A stretch of DNA of 64,000 nucleotides, from assembly GCA_038237805.1 (NCBI GenBank), contig JBBRYI010000006.1, forward strand, positions 124,001 to 188,000, read 5' to 3'. Positions 43,839 through 51,946 of the stretch are shown in pieces. The notes beneath the pieces are model-generated. The model worked only from the letters and a program-made list of their open reading frames with translations. It had not been told where the DNA came from and ran no database searches. This DNA comes from JBBQFI01 sp038237805. Its GTDB lineage: Bacteria > Verrucomicrobiota > Verrucomicrobiia > Chthoniobacterales > UBA10450. Position 1 is the stretch's first letter. Each line of letters starts with the position of its first letter. The position numbers and the translations under genes were made by a program.

Positions 43839-45821
43839 ATGAGTTTGAATCTCGAAATTCTTTCGCGCGCCGCGAATGAAGCGCGCGGACTCGCGATGGA
43901 TGCGGTGCAGGCTTCGAAGTCGGGGCATCTGGGTTTGCCTCTCGGCTGCGCGGAAATGGGCGCGGTCCTTTATGGATCCGTTTTGAAGCACAATCCAGAC
44001 AAGCCGCGCTGGATCGGTCGCGATTATCTCATTCTTTCGGCCGGTCACGGCAGCATGTTTCTTTACGCATGGCTGCACATGAGTGGATACGATTTGCCGA
44101 TCGGTGAGATCAAGCGTTTCCGCCAATTGCACAGCAAAACTCCCGGCCATCCGGAATTTTTTGAAACACCAGGCGTAGAATGCACGACGGGTCCGTTGGG
44201 GCAGGGCGTGGGCAACGCCGTCGGGGTCGCGATGGCGGCGAAAATGGCCGCGGCGCGTTTCAACACCGAACACAAAATCTTCGATCAACACATTTTCTGC
44301 ATCGCGGGCGACGGGTGCTTGCAGGAAGGTGTCTCCGCCGAAGCGAGCGCGTTCGCCGGTCATTTCGGTTTGGACAATTTGATTCTGATTTACGACTCGA
44401 ATGCGATCACCCTCGACGCGATGGCCAAAGCCACGCAGAGCGAAGACACGCACAAGCGGTTCAAAGCATACGGATTCGATGTCCAGGAAGTGAACGGCCA
44501 CGACATGACGCAATTTTTGGATGCGCTCGTTGTGGCGAAGGAACGCGACAACGGAAAGCCGCAGATGATTATTGCGCACACTACTGCGGGGAATGGGATT
44601 CCTGAAGTGGAGGGAACCGCGAAAGCACATGGTGAAGCCGGCGCGAAGTTCGTCGATGCCGCGCGCAAAGGCCTTGGGCTCCCGGATGAGCGCTATTTCG
44701 TTTCGCAGGAGGTCTACGATTATTTTGCTGCGCATAAGAAGAAGTTGCTCGCTGATTTTGACCGGTGGGAAAAGACGTGGGAGGCATGGCGAAAGAAAAA
44801 TGCAGAGCAAGCGCAGCAGCTGGATGACGCAATCGATAAAAAAGTTCCGGCTGATCTTTTAGAGAAAATCCCACCATTTTCTACCGACGCGAAACTTGCC
44901 ACGCGCAAAGCCGGCAGCGAAGCGTTGCAGCCGATCGCCAAAGCGATGCCGTTTTTAATCAGCGGGAGCGCGGATTTGCACGGATCGACTTTAAATTACA
45001 TCGAGGGCGGTGAGGATTTCACGCGCGACAATCCGCTGGGTCGCAACATCCATTTCGGTATTCGCGAACATGGCATGTGCGCGATCATGAATGGTGTTGC
45101 CTATCACGGTGTATTCAGAGCGTCAGGCGCGACCTTTTTGGTCTTTGCCGATTATTGCCGCGCATCGATTCGTCTCGCCGCACTCGCGAAGCTGCCGAAC
45201 ATTTACATTTTCACGCATGACTCGATTGGCGTCGGCGAAGATGGTCCGACCCACGAACCGGTAGAGACCGTGAGCGGTCTGCGCGTCATTCCGCAGATCG
45301 ATATCATTCGCCCAGCGGATCCGGAGGAAACTGCGGGAGCATTCGTTGCGGCAACGCAGCGCATTGATGGGCCCACGCTCATTGCTCTCACGCGACAGAC
45401 CGTGCCGATGTTGAATGACATCGATGTTAAGGTTCGACGCGAGGGTGCTGCACTTGGCGGTTACATCGCTAAGAGAGAAACCGGCAAGCTCGATCTCATT
45501 ATTTTGTCTTGTGGGAGCGAACTACAGCACGCGCTCGCTGCCGCGAGAGAACTTGGCGAGGCGGTGCGTGTCGTTTCGATGCCGTGTTTCGAGCGCTTCG
45601 AGCGGCAGCCGAAAAAATACCGTAATGAAGTGTTGCCTAACGAATGCCGGCGACGCATCGCAATCGAAGCGGGCGTCCCCGATACCTGGTATCGATACGT
45701 CGGGCTCGACGGGAAAGTCATCGGTCTGCATCGTTTCGGCCTAAGCGCACCTGGCGATCAAGTGATGAAAGAGTTCGGCATCGACGCGCAACACGTGATC
45801 GATGCTGCCAAAAATCTTTAA
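43839..45821 (+). CDS. tkt: Transketolase
   Basis: TPP enzyme moving two-carbon units in the pentose phosphate pathway. 660 aa. SKSGHLGLPLGCAEMG, LSAGHGSMFLYAWLH, TGPLGQGVGNAVGVAMA and the TPP site GDGCLQEGVSAEA are present. The pyrimidine domain has NIHFGIREHGMCAIMNG and THDSIGVGEDGPTHEPVE. The C-terminal domain is complete. The start is ATG 43839. It ends directly at palindromic element copy C, shared with convergent dnaB. Confidence 0.97.
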   Translation: MSLNLEILSRAANEARGLAMDAVQASKSGHLGLPLGCAEMGAVLYGSVLKHNPDKPRWIGRDYLILSAGHGSMFLYAWLHMSGYDLPIGEIKRFRQLHSKTPGHPEFFETPGVECTTGPLGQGVGNAVGVAMAAKMAAARFNTEHKIFDQHIFCIAGDGCLQEGVSAEASAFAGHFGLDNLILIYDSNAITLDAMAKATQSEDTHKRFKAYGFDVQEVNGHDMTQFLDALVVAKERDNGKPQMIIAHTTAGNGIPEVEGTAKAHGEAGAKFVDAARKGLGLPDERYFVSQEVYDYFAAHKKKLLADFDRWEKTWEAWRKKNAEQAQQLDDAIDKKVPADLLEKIPPFSTDAKLATRKAGSEALQPIAKAMPFLISGSADLHGSTLNYIEGGEDFTRDNPLGRNIHFGIREHGMCAIMNGVAYHGVFRASGATFLVFADYCRASIRLAALAKLPNIYIFTHDSIGVGEDGPTHEPVETVSGLRVIPQIDIIRPADPEETAGAFVAATQRIDGPTLIALTRQTVPMLNDIDVKVRREGAALGGYIAKRETGKLDLIILSCGSELQHALAAARELGEAVRVVSMPCFERFERQPKKYRNEVLPNECRRRIAIEAGVPDTWYRYVGLDGKVIGLHRFGLSAPGDQVMKEFGIDAQHVIDAAKNL

Positions 45822-45938
45822 TCCGGGGAGCGCACGCGCCTCGCGTGCTGGCGACGACGCCTCGTCGTCGCGAACTTTTACGGAAGGTTGTTTTGGCGAG
45901 GCGCCAAAACTGGCAGGCGTGGCGCGTGCGCTCCCCAA
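45822..45938. repeat. Palindromic intergenic element, copy C (GGGGAGCGCAC family)
   Basis: The left arm TCCGGGGAGCGCAC starts one base after the tkt stop; the right arm GTGCGCTCCCC ends two bases before the dnaB stop. Inner hairpins are GCGACGACG-CCT-CGTCGTCGC and TTTTGGCG-AGG-CGCCAAAA. It aligns with copy A and inverted copy B, with different but self-complementary inner arms. It probably serves as a bidirectional terminator for the convergent genes. Confidence 0.88.
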
Positions 45939-45940
45939 AC

Positions 45941-47434
45941 TTAAAACGCCGGCTCGCTCACGTTGCGCGCGCGATCTTCAAAACGCGTGAATTCTTTCAA
46001 GAACGTGAGCTGAATCTGACCCACAGGCCCGTTGCGCTGCTTCGCGATGATCAACTCGGCTTCGCCCGCCTTTTCGGCGCGCGCTTCTTCGTCTTCTTCG
46101 TAGATCTCTGGCCTAACGAGTAATCCGACAAGATCGGCGTCTTGCTCGATCGAACCCGACTCGCGCAAATCGCTCAACCGTGGTTTTCCGCCGGATCGCG
46201 CTTCCGGTTGCCGGTTCAACTGCGCAACCACGATGATTGGAATTTTCAATTCCTTCGCCAGACCTTTGATTCCCGCGGAAATTTCAGAAATTTCCAGCTG
46301 ACGATTGTCCTGCGCCCGCCGCGTCAACGATCGGAGCAACTGCAAATAGTCTACGATGATTAACTGCACCTCGTGTTGCGCTTTGAGTCGTCGCGCCTTC
46401 GCGCGCAACTCCAGGATGGTCAGACCCGCGCTGTCATCAATGAAGATGCGCGCTTCCGCCAGCTTGGCCGCTGCCGCCGTCAGGCTCGGGAAATCTCGTT
46501 CGGCCAGAAATCCATCGCGCACCTTCTGCAGATTCACGCGCGCGCGCGAACAAAGAAGACGTTGCACAAGCTGCTGACTGCTCATTTCCAAACTAAAAAC
46601 CGCCACCGGCAATTTTTCGTGAATGGCGACGTGTTCCGCGATGTTCATCGCCAACGCCGTCTTTCCCATGCTCGGCCGTCCCGCGAGGACGATCATTTCC
46701 GCCGGATGCAATCCACTCGTCATGCGATCGAGTTCGGCGAAGCCGGTGGAAATTCCAGTGATGCCGCCTTTGCGCTCGTAAAGTCCTTCGATCGCTTCGA
46801 TCGCGGCCATCACTTGATCCTTCATTGTGGGCATCTGGCCTTTGAAACGATCTTCGCCCACCGCTAAAATCTTCGCTTCCACTTCGTCGAGCAGGTTGCT
46901 CACTTCATTCTGCTCTTCGTAGGCGCGTCGCACACTCTCGGTCGCTGCGGAGATGATCTGCCGCAGAATGTATTTATCGCGAACGATCTCGAGATAATAG
47001 CCAACGTTCGCCGCCGTCGGCACAAACGTGAAGAGGCTCGTGACAAACGCCGCACCGCCGATCGCGTCCAGCACATTCCGATCGCGCAGAACCTGCGTGA
47101 ACGTAATCAGATCGATGCCCTGACCCGTATTCCAAAGCTCCACCAGAATCGTGTAAACAGTCTGGTGCGCGGGAACGTAAAAATATTCTTCGTTAATTTT
47201 TTCGACGCATTCGGCGATCGTTTCGCGCGGCGAAATCAACATCGAACCGAGAACGCCCTGCTCCGCTTCGACGCTGTGGGGCGGCGTACGGTGAATATCC
47301 TGCGAAGAAGCTGTTAGCGAGGTGGGAAAAACTCTCCCGCCATTTTGTGCCGTCACACCTCGACCAGCGCCATTGCCGGCTGTTTTTCGAGGTTTCCCAG
47401 GTTCGCCGTTACCGGCTCCTTGAGAACTCGGCAT
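45941..47434 (-). CDS. dnaB: Replicative DNA helicase DnaB
   Basis: Hexameric replication fork helicase. About 45 low-complexity N-terminal residues (Gly/Asn/Lys-rich) precede the usual N domain (TPPHSVEAEQGVLGSML). The RecA-like domain has Walker A AGRPSMGKTALAMNIA, Walker B LIIVDYLQLL and the ending DLRESGSIEQDADLVGLL. 497 aa; no intein. The rplI gene lies directly upstream with adjacent stop and start, an order (rplI-dnaB) common in bacteria. The promoter is at 48023-48050. Confidence 0.97.
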   Translation of the reverse strand: MPSSQGAGNGEPGKPRKTAGNGAGRGVTAQNGGRVFPTSLTASSQDIHRTPPHSVEAEQGVLGSMLISPRETIAECVEKINEEYFYVPAHQTVYTILVELWNTGQGIDLITFTQVLRDRNVLDAIGGAAFVTSLFTFVPTAANVGYYLEIVRDKYILRQIISAATESVRRAYEEQNEVSNLLDEVEAKILAVGEDRFKGQMPTMKDQVMAAIEAIEGLYERKGGITGISTGFAELDRMTSGLHPAEMIVLAGRPSMGKTALAMNIAEHVAIHEKLPVAVFSLEMSSQQLVQRLLCSRARVNLQKVRDGFLAERDFPSLTAAAAKLAEARIFIDDSAGLTILELRAKARRLKAQHEVQLIIVDYLQLLRSLTRRAQDNRQLEISEISAGIKGLAKELKIPIIVVAQLNRQPEARSGGKPRLSDLRESGSIEQDADLVGLLVRPEIYEEDEEARAEKAGEAELIIAKQRNGPVGQIQLTFLKEFTRFEDRARNVSEPAF

Positions 47435-47971
47435 TTATTTTTGTTCTGTTTTTCTTCGGAAGAAACTGCGCTTCTGCGTCGCAGGTTCCATCGGCTCTTC
47501 GGTTTTGGGCGGTTCTTGCGCGGACTTCACAGTAAACTTGAAGTTGGCCACTACATCGTGATGCAACTTAATTGAAACTTCGTGTTCGCCTGTTGTTTTG
47601 ATCGGGTGCTCAAGCGAAATTTTGTGACGGTCAATGTCGTTCCCGAGCTCGTTCTTGATGCGCGTGACCAAATCCTGCGCGGTAATTGAACCGAACGCTT
47701 TTCCAGTCTCGCCCGTTTCAAGAGTAAATGTGACGCGCAACTTCGAAATGCGACGCGAGAGATCCTCCGCTTCGTTCATTTCACGGGCTTCGCGCTCGGC
47801 CCGTTTAGCTTTTAAGCTGTCGAGCTTACGCAAGCTCGCAGGTGTCACCTCATGAGCTTTGCCGTGTGGCAGAAGATAATTGCGCGCGTAGCCGCGGCGC
47901 ACTTTCACGACATCGGCCTCAGCGCCGAGGCCGGGAACGTTTTCAGTCAAAATGATTTCAGTAGAGGGCAT
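47435..47971 (-). CDS. rplI: 50S ribosomal protein L9
   Basis: Binds 23S rRNA and buttresses the L1-stalk side. The N-terminal domain is MPSTEIILTENVPGLG with VKVRRGYARNYLLPHGKA, the family signature. The connecting helix and C-terminal domain follow. About 25 extra C-terminal residues (PPKTEEPMEPATQKRSFFRR) go beyond the usual end. 178 aa versus about 150 typically. It is first in the rplI-dnaB transcript behind a near-consensus promoter. Confidence 0.96.
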   Translation of the reverse strand: MPSTEIILTENVPGLGAEADVVKVRRGYARNYLLPHGKAHEVTPASLRKLDSLKAKRAEREAREMNEAEDLSRRISKLRVTFTLETGETGKAFGSITAQDLVTRIKNELGNDIDRHKISLEHPIKTTGEHEVSIKLHHDVVANFKFTVKSAQEPPKTEEPMEPATQKRSFFRRKTEQK

Positions 47972-48022
47972 GATGCAGTGAAAAATTATCCGCGGCGAGA
48001 TGATCCGGCTAACGCGGACTGG

Positions 48023-48050
48023 ATTATAGGACCGACGAAGTGTCTGTCAA
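48023..48050 (-). promoter_or_regulatory. Consensus sigma-70 promoter for rplI-dnaB
   Basis: On the minus strand TTGACA (48045-48050), 16-bp spacer, TATAAT (48023-48028): both hexamers are perfect. Transcription should start near 48016, giving a leader of about 45 bases before the rplI ATG at 47969-47971. Confidence 0.82.
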
Positions 48051-48072
48051 CGGTAGGAAAAATTCCCTGCAA

Positions 48073-48627
48073 TTAAACCATGCCGAGCTTCATCCGGCCG
48101 GCTTCGCTGATCATGTTTTGGTTCCACGGCGGATCCCAAACGAGATCTACTTGCGCTTCATCCACACCGTCGATGCTCAAAATCTTGCTCTGGGCATCGT
48201 GCGCAATGGCCGGACCCATTCCACAGCCGGGCGCCGTCAAAGTCATCTTCACTTCCACTTTTGTGCCGCCTTCGGGCTTCCCGATGAGCTTGCAATCGTA
48301 AACTAAACCGAGATCGACAATGTTCACTGGAATTTCCGGATCGTAGCATTGCTTGAGTTGCTCCCAGACGGCCTTTTCGTCGACGGGCCCCGATGCTTCC
48401 GTCGCCGCTTCAGTGGCGCCGTTGCGCTGCGGTTTTTCCAAACCGATGGCGTCCAAATCTTTTTCTGCAATGCGCGCCAGGCCTTGGTAGGTCGCGATCG
48501 TATAGCTGCCGCCAAGCGTTTGTGTGACTACGCCCTGCGTCCCGGAAGGAATTGTTGTTTTTTGTCCGCTCGGGATTTGGATCGCTTCGCAATCACGCGT
48601 CGTCGTGAATTCAGTATTTTCGTGCAT
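48073..48627 (-). CDS. sufT: Fe-S assembly protein SufT (MIP18/DUF59 family)
   Basis: 184 residues. The N-terminal half is a small beta domain (IQIPSGQKTTIPSGTQGVV). The C-terminal half is the MIP18/PaaD-like domain with CYDPEIPVNIVDLGLVYD and the cysteine loop LTAPGCGMGPAI, then VDLVWDPPWNQNMISEAG. This two-part form is that of SufT, a maturation factor for Fe-S proteins. It starts at ATG 48625-48627, one base after the stop of the NifU-like gene, so it belongs to the Fe-S group 49659-48073. Confidence 0.9.
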   Translation of the reverse strand: MHENTEFTTTRDCEAIQIPSGQKTTIPSGTQGVVTQTLGGSYTIATYQGLARIAEKDLDAIGLEKPQRNGATEAATEASGPVDEKAVWEQLKQCYDPEIPVNIVDLGLVYDCKLIGKPEGGTKVEVKMTLTAPGCGMGPAIAHDAQSKILSIDGVDEAQVDLVWDPPWNQNMISEAGRMKLGMV

Positions 48628-48628
48628 T

Positions 48629-49108
48629 TTATTTCTCCAAAACAATTTTCATTTTGCTACTGGATCCTGTTCCGCTGGTCAGTTTTTCGATCAGCGTCGG
48701 GGAGGTTTTCGGCTGCGGCTGCGTGGATGGGGTTGGTTCCGCGCCGAGGGCAGATCGAAGCGCGCCTTCCACCAACTGCGCGCAATGAATTTTTACTGGT
48801 GGCAACGCACCCAGCGGCGCTGCCAGTTCTTCTCCTGACATCGATTGCGCCTCGGCGATCGTTTTTCCGGCGAGCAGTTCAGTGGCGACGCTCGCTACCG
48901 CAATTGCCGTCTGACATCCGAAAGATTGAAACGTCGCGCGATCGATAACTTTGCGGCCATTCTCTACTTTAAACTTGATCCACATGCGCAACATGTCGCC
49001 GCAATCGGGACTGCCGACTGTTCCGATAGCGTCCGCATTTTCCATCTCGCCGAGATTGCGAGGATTTTTCACCGCTTCCTCGATTCGCGTTTGCAAGTCG
49101 TCGCTCAT
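48629..49108 (-). CDS. NifU/IscU-like Fe-S scaffold protein
   Basis: 159 residues. The three scaffold cysteines sit in SPDCGDMLRM, SFGCQTAIA and KIHCAQLVEGAL; the middle loop and the D in CGD match IscU/NifU. About 30 extra Pro/Ser/Thr-rich residues lie at the C-terminus instead of the NifU [2Fe-2S] and Nfu domains. It provides the site for transient cluster assembly, using sulfur from a cysteine desulfurase such as the one at 623-1792. It overlaps the rhodanese gene by four bases and is followed by sufT. Confidence 0.9.
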   Translation of the reverse strand: MSDDLQTRIEEAVKNPRNLGEMENADAIGTVGSPDCGDMLRMWIKFKVENGRKVIDRATFQSFGCQTAIAVASVATELLAGKTIAEAQSMSGEELAAPLGALPPVKIHCAQLVEGALRSALGAEPTPSTQPQPKTSPTLIEKLTSGTGSSSKMKIVLEK

Positions 49109-49659
49109 GTCGCCTGTTCCAGATGATATCGCGGCAGCTTTTGATCAACCTCAACGCTCCACGCATCGATTCCACCGCGGAGACTTTTCACATTTTCAAA
49201 ACCGTGACCTTGGAAATATGCCGCCGCGTCCATGCTTCGTGCGCCGTCATGATCATAAACGACAAGGAGATTCTCTCGCGACCATTTACCCAGAATCTCC
49301 TGCATCAATTCCTGCGTGAACAATTGGGCATCCGTTAATTTAACCGCCTCGTATTCTTCGCGCGTCCGCACATCGAGAAGATTAATCTGCTCGCCGGCCG
49401 CGATTCGATCCGACAATTCGCGCGGCTCGATTTGCATCGCGCGATCGGCCGCATCACTCGCAACGATGTGTTCGGCCACTTCATCAACATTCAAATTGTC
49501 GTTTCTCGCGCAAAGTCCGGCCAGCGTTTCATCCGGACTGAACCCGCAGCTGCTGCAACCACCTATGTGGTATTTGCGAAAGAGCGCCCTTTGCGCTCCG
49601 GGAAACTGTTCGAGCAGTTCCCGCATCGTGATGTTCGGATTGATGGCGGTGACATTCAT
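49105..49659 (-). CDS. Rhodanese-domain protein with N-terminal Cys motif domain
   Basis: 184 residues from ATG 49657-49659. Residues 1-65 form a DUF1858-like helical part with GGCSSCGF. A rhodanese domain follows (INLLDVRTREEYEAVKL to VKSLRGGIDAWS), but the usual catalytic cysteine position reads VVYDHDGARSM, with Asp-His where a Cys is expected, so sulfurtransfer is doubtful. It overlaps the NifU-like gene (ATGA), placing it in the Fe-S assembly unit. It might deliver or sense sulfur. Confidence 0.85.
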   Translation of the reverse strand: MNVTAINPNITMRELLEQFPGAQRALFRKYHIGGCSSCGFSPDETLAGLCARNDNLNVDEVAEHIVASDAADRAMQIEPRELSDRIAAGEQINLLDVRTREEYEAVKLTDAQLFTQELMQEILGKWSRENLLVVYDHDGARSMDAAAYFQGHGFENVKSLRGGIDAWSVEVDQKLPRYHLEQAT

Positions 49660-49722
49660 TCGCGGAATGAATTTACGTGTTTGCGCCGGCTCGCGCAAAC
49701 AAGCGTGAGACGCCGACGAATT

Positions 49723-50973
49723 CTAGAGCTTCGCCGGATCTTCCAGCAACTCAGCGACGCGTTTGAGCAACCGTCCAGCACCACCGCCGTCGAGGCTACG
49801 ATGATCGAAACTTAAGGTGAGCTCCGCTTGCGTAACGGGAAGGAATTGTTGTTTAGCTTCGTCCCAGTGCGGTGATTTTTTCCCGGCGCCCATTCCCAGC
49901 AGCAGCGTTTGATCGGGGAGAGGGATTGGCGTGCCCCAATCCAAACCGAATGTGCCGAAATTGGAAACGGACGCGATGCCGCCACTCGTTAGGTCGGGTC
50001 CGAGGCGGCGTTTACGTGCAAGCTCAACGAGTTCGTTGTAACGCGCGGTCATGTCGGCGAGCGACGTTTGGTCGGCCGCGCGAATTACCGGAACCATAAT
50101 GCCGTCCTGTGCTTCGACCGCGACCCCAATATCGATCGAGTCGGCTTGAATCACGCGGTCGCCGATGAGACGCGCGGCAGCCGCAGGATTTTCCGCGAGC
50201 GCGAGGGCGAGGGCCCGCACGACGTAAAGTGCCGGGCCCGGTTTCGCTTCGCGCTCTTTGCGGTCGTCAAGCACTGCGTCGAGCGCTACCGATAGGCCAA
50301 CCGTCGCGAGCGGCCGCGTCCAACTGCGACGCATGGCATCGGCCACCCCAGTGCGAATAGCGCTGGGCTTTTCCGCCGATTGCTTTTCGATTCCGCTAAG
50401 AAAATTTTCGAGGTCCTTGATCGTGACACGGCCCGCAGTTCCGCTGCCTGCGATGGCGGCGAGATCAGCACTCGTTAGGCTGAGTTCGGCCATGCGCGCG
50501 CGCACGCGCGGTGAAAGATAACCAGCCCCTTTCGCGCCCGCGGGCACGGGCAATCCACCCGTTTGATCGGAGTGTGAAGCGGTCGGCACCGGAGCGAGAC
50601 CTTTTTCATCGACCTGGAAATGAGAACCGCTGCCGTTTGTTTTCGAAGTCTCTTCTTCGCGACCAGGAATTTCCTTGGCGACTTCGCCTTTTGGCGGCGC
50701 GGTCTTTTTCACCAACCGCGATGCATCCGCTTCGCTCGCTTCGATCAACCCAAGCACCGTGCCGACTGCATAAGTTCCTTTCACTTCGGCATTGATCTTG
50801 GCGATCTCGCCTGCGCAGGGCGTCGTCACGCCCATGACAGCCTTGTCGGTTTCGACTTCGATGATTTCCTGGTCAGCTACGACTTTCTCGCCGGGTTTGA
50901 CTTTAATCGCGACGATGGTGGCTTCGGCCATCGATTCGCCGAGCTGCGGCATGGTGATCGGAACTTGAGGCAT
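49723..50973 (-). CDS. 2-oxoacid dehydrogenase E2 (dihydrolipoyl acyltransferase)
   Basis: 416 residues. Lipoyl domain with the modified lysine in EVETDKAVMG (about K44). Then a Pro/Gly/Ser linker and the E1/E3-binding domain (YLSPRVRARMAELSLTSADL, GSGTAGRVTIKDLE). The C-terminal catalytic domain has IASVSNFGTFG and the active-site DHRSLDGGGAGRLL. The usual third residue of DHRxxDG is kept. It is the last gene of the E1a-E1b-E2 operon; a pyruvate or branched-chain substrate is not decided by sequence. No E3 gene is next to it. Confidence 0.92.
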   Translation of the reverse strand: MPQVPITMPQLGESMAEATIVAIKVKPGEKVVADQEIIEVETDKAVMGVTTPCAGEIAKINAEVKGTYAVGTVLGLIEASEADASRLVKKTAPPKGEVAKEIPGREEETSKTNGSGSHFQVDEKGLAPVPTASHSDQTGGLPVPAGAKGAGYLSPRVRARMAELSLTSADLAAIAGSGTAGRVTIKDLENFLSGIEKQSAEKPSAIRTGVADAMRRSWTRPLATVGLSVALDAVLDDRKEREAKPGPALYVVRALALALAENPAAAARLIGDRVIQADSIDIGVAVEAQDGIMVPVIRAADQTSLADMTARYNELVELARKRRLGPDLTSGGIASVSNFGTFGLDWGTPIPLPDQTLLLGMGAGKKSPHWDEAKQQFLPVTQAELTLSFDHRSLDGGGAGRLLKRVAELLEDPAKL

Positions 50974-50977
50974 AACC

Positions 50978-51946
50978 TTACTCCGCCAAAATTTGTCGCG
51001 CTTTCGCCGCGATCGTCTTCATGTTTGGGCGATGCTCGGCCCAGAGATTGGGATGATAGGGAATCGGCGTGTCCTTTGCGTTGATGCGGGCAGGCGCGGC
51101 GTCGAGCAGATGAAAACCTTCCGTGGCGACGCGCGCGATCACCTCCGCGGTGGCACCGCCCCAGGGAAATGATTCTCCGACACAGAGCAAACGCCCCGTG
51201 CGCGCGACCGACGCGAGGACGGTGTCGGTATCAAGCGGTTTGACTGTGCGCAGGTCGACGACTTCGATTTCATAACCTTCCGCCGCAAATTCATTCGCGA
51301 CCGACAAAGCTTCGTGCACCATCGCGCTGTAAGTCACGATGCTAAGGTCGCGCCCGGGCCTAACGACTCGTGCGCGGCCGACCGGCAGCCCGCTCTCCGG
51401 CAATTTGTCGGCCTTGAGATGGTAGTAGAGATATTTGTGCTCGCAGTAAATAACCGGGTCGTCGATTGCGACCGCGTCGATCAACATCGTGTAGGCGTCC
51501 TCGACGGTCGCCGGAGTCATCACAACCAATCCGGGATAATGCGCATAGATCGCCTCCATGCTTTGGCTGTGAAAGGGTCCGCTGCCTTTCGTGCCGCCAC
51601 TCGGGAGGCGCACCGTGATCGGACACGGCGTTTGCGTGCGCCAGAATTGCGTGCCGGCATTATTCAAAATCTGATTGAGCGCGATGCTGGAAAAATCGGC
51701 GAATTGCATTTCCACAATCGGGCGCATTCCTTCCATGGCCGCACCGATCGCAGTCCCGATAATTGCGTCTTCGCTGATGGGTGCATTCAGAATGCGCCCG
51801 GGAAATTCCGCGTCGAGACCTTTGGTGGCCTTAAATGCACCGCCGAATTTTCCGCCGACATCCTGCCCGTAGATGTAGACGCGTTCGTCTTCGCGCAACA
51901 AACGCGCCTGCGCTTCCCGGATCGCTTCGAGGTAGGAGACGCTCAC
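50978..51946 (-). CDS. 2-oxoacid dehydrogenase E1 beta subunit
   Basis: 322 residues from GTG 51944-51946, which overlaps the E1 alpha stop as GTGA. SYLEAIREAQARLLREDERV, YGQDVGGKFGGAFKATKGL, APISEDAIIGTAIGAAMEGM and MQFADFSSIALNQI are family landmarks. The C-terminal transketolase-like domain has VGESFPWGGATAEV. It forms the alpha2beta2 E1 with the preceding gene. The word GCCTAACGA at 51358 codes VVRP here. Confidence 0.93.
   Translation of the reverse strand: MSVSYLEAIREAQARLLREDERVYIYGQDVGGKFGGAFKATKGLDAEFPGRILNAPISEDAIIGTAIGAAMEGMRPIVEMQFADFSSIALNQILNNAGTQFWRTQTPCPITVRLPSGGTKGSGPFHSQSMEAIYAHYPGLVVMTPATVEDAYTMLIDAVAIDDPVIYCEHKYLYYHLKADKLPESGLPVGRARVVRPGRDLSIVTYSAMVHEALSVANEFAAEGYEIEVVDLRTVKPLDTDTVLASVARTGRLLCVGESFPWGGATAEVIARVATEGFHLLDAAPARINAKDTPIPYHPNLWAEHRPNMKTIAAKARQILAE

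Noticed and set aside
43758..44810. Long minus-strand open frame opposite transketolase
   Set aside because: Its frame mirrors the codons of the clearly real tkt gene; the translation shows no domain and is rich in Arg/His as expected of a shadow.
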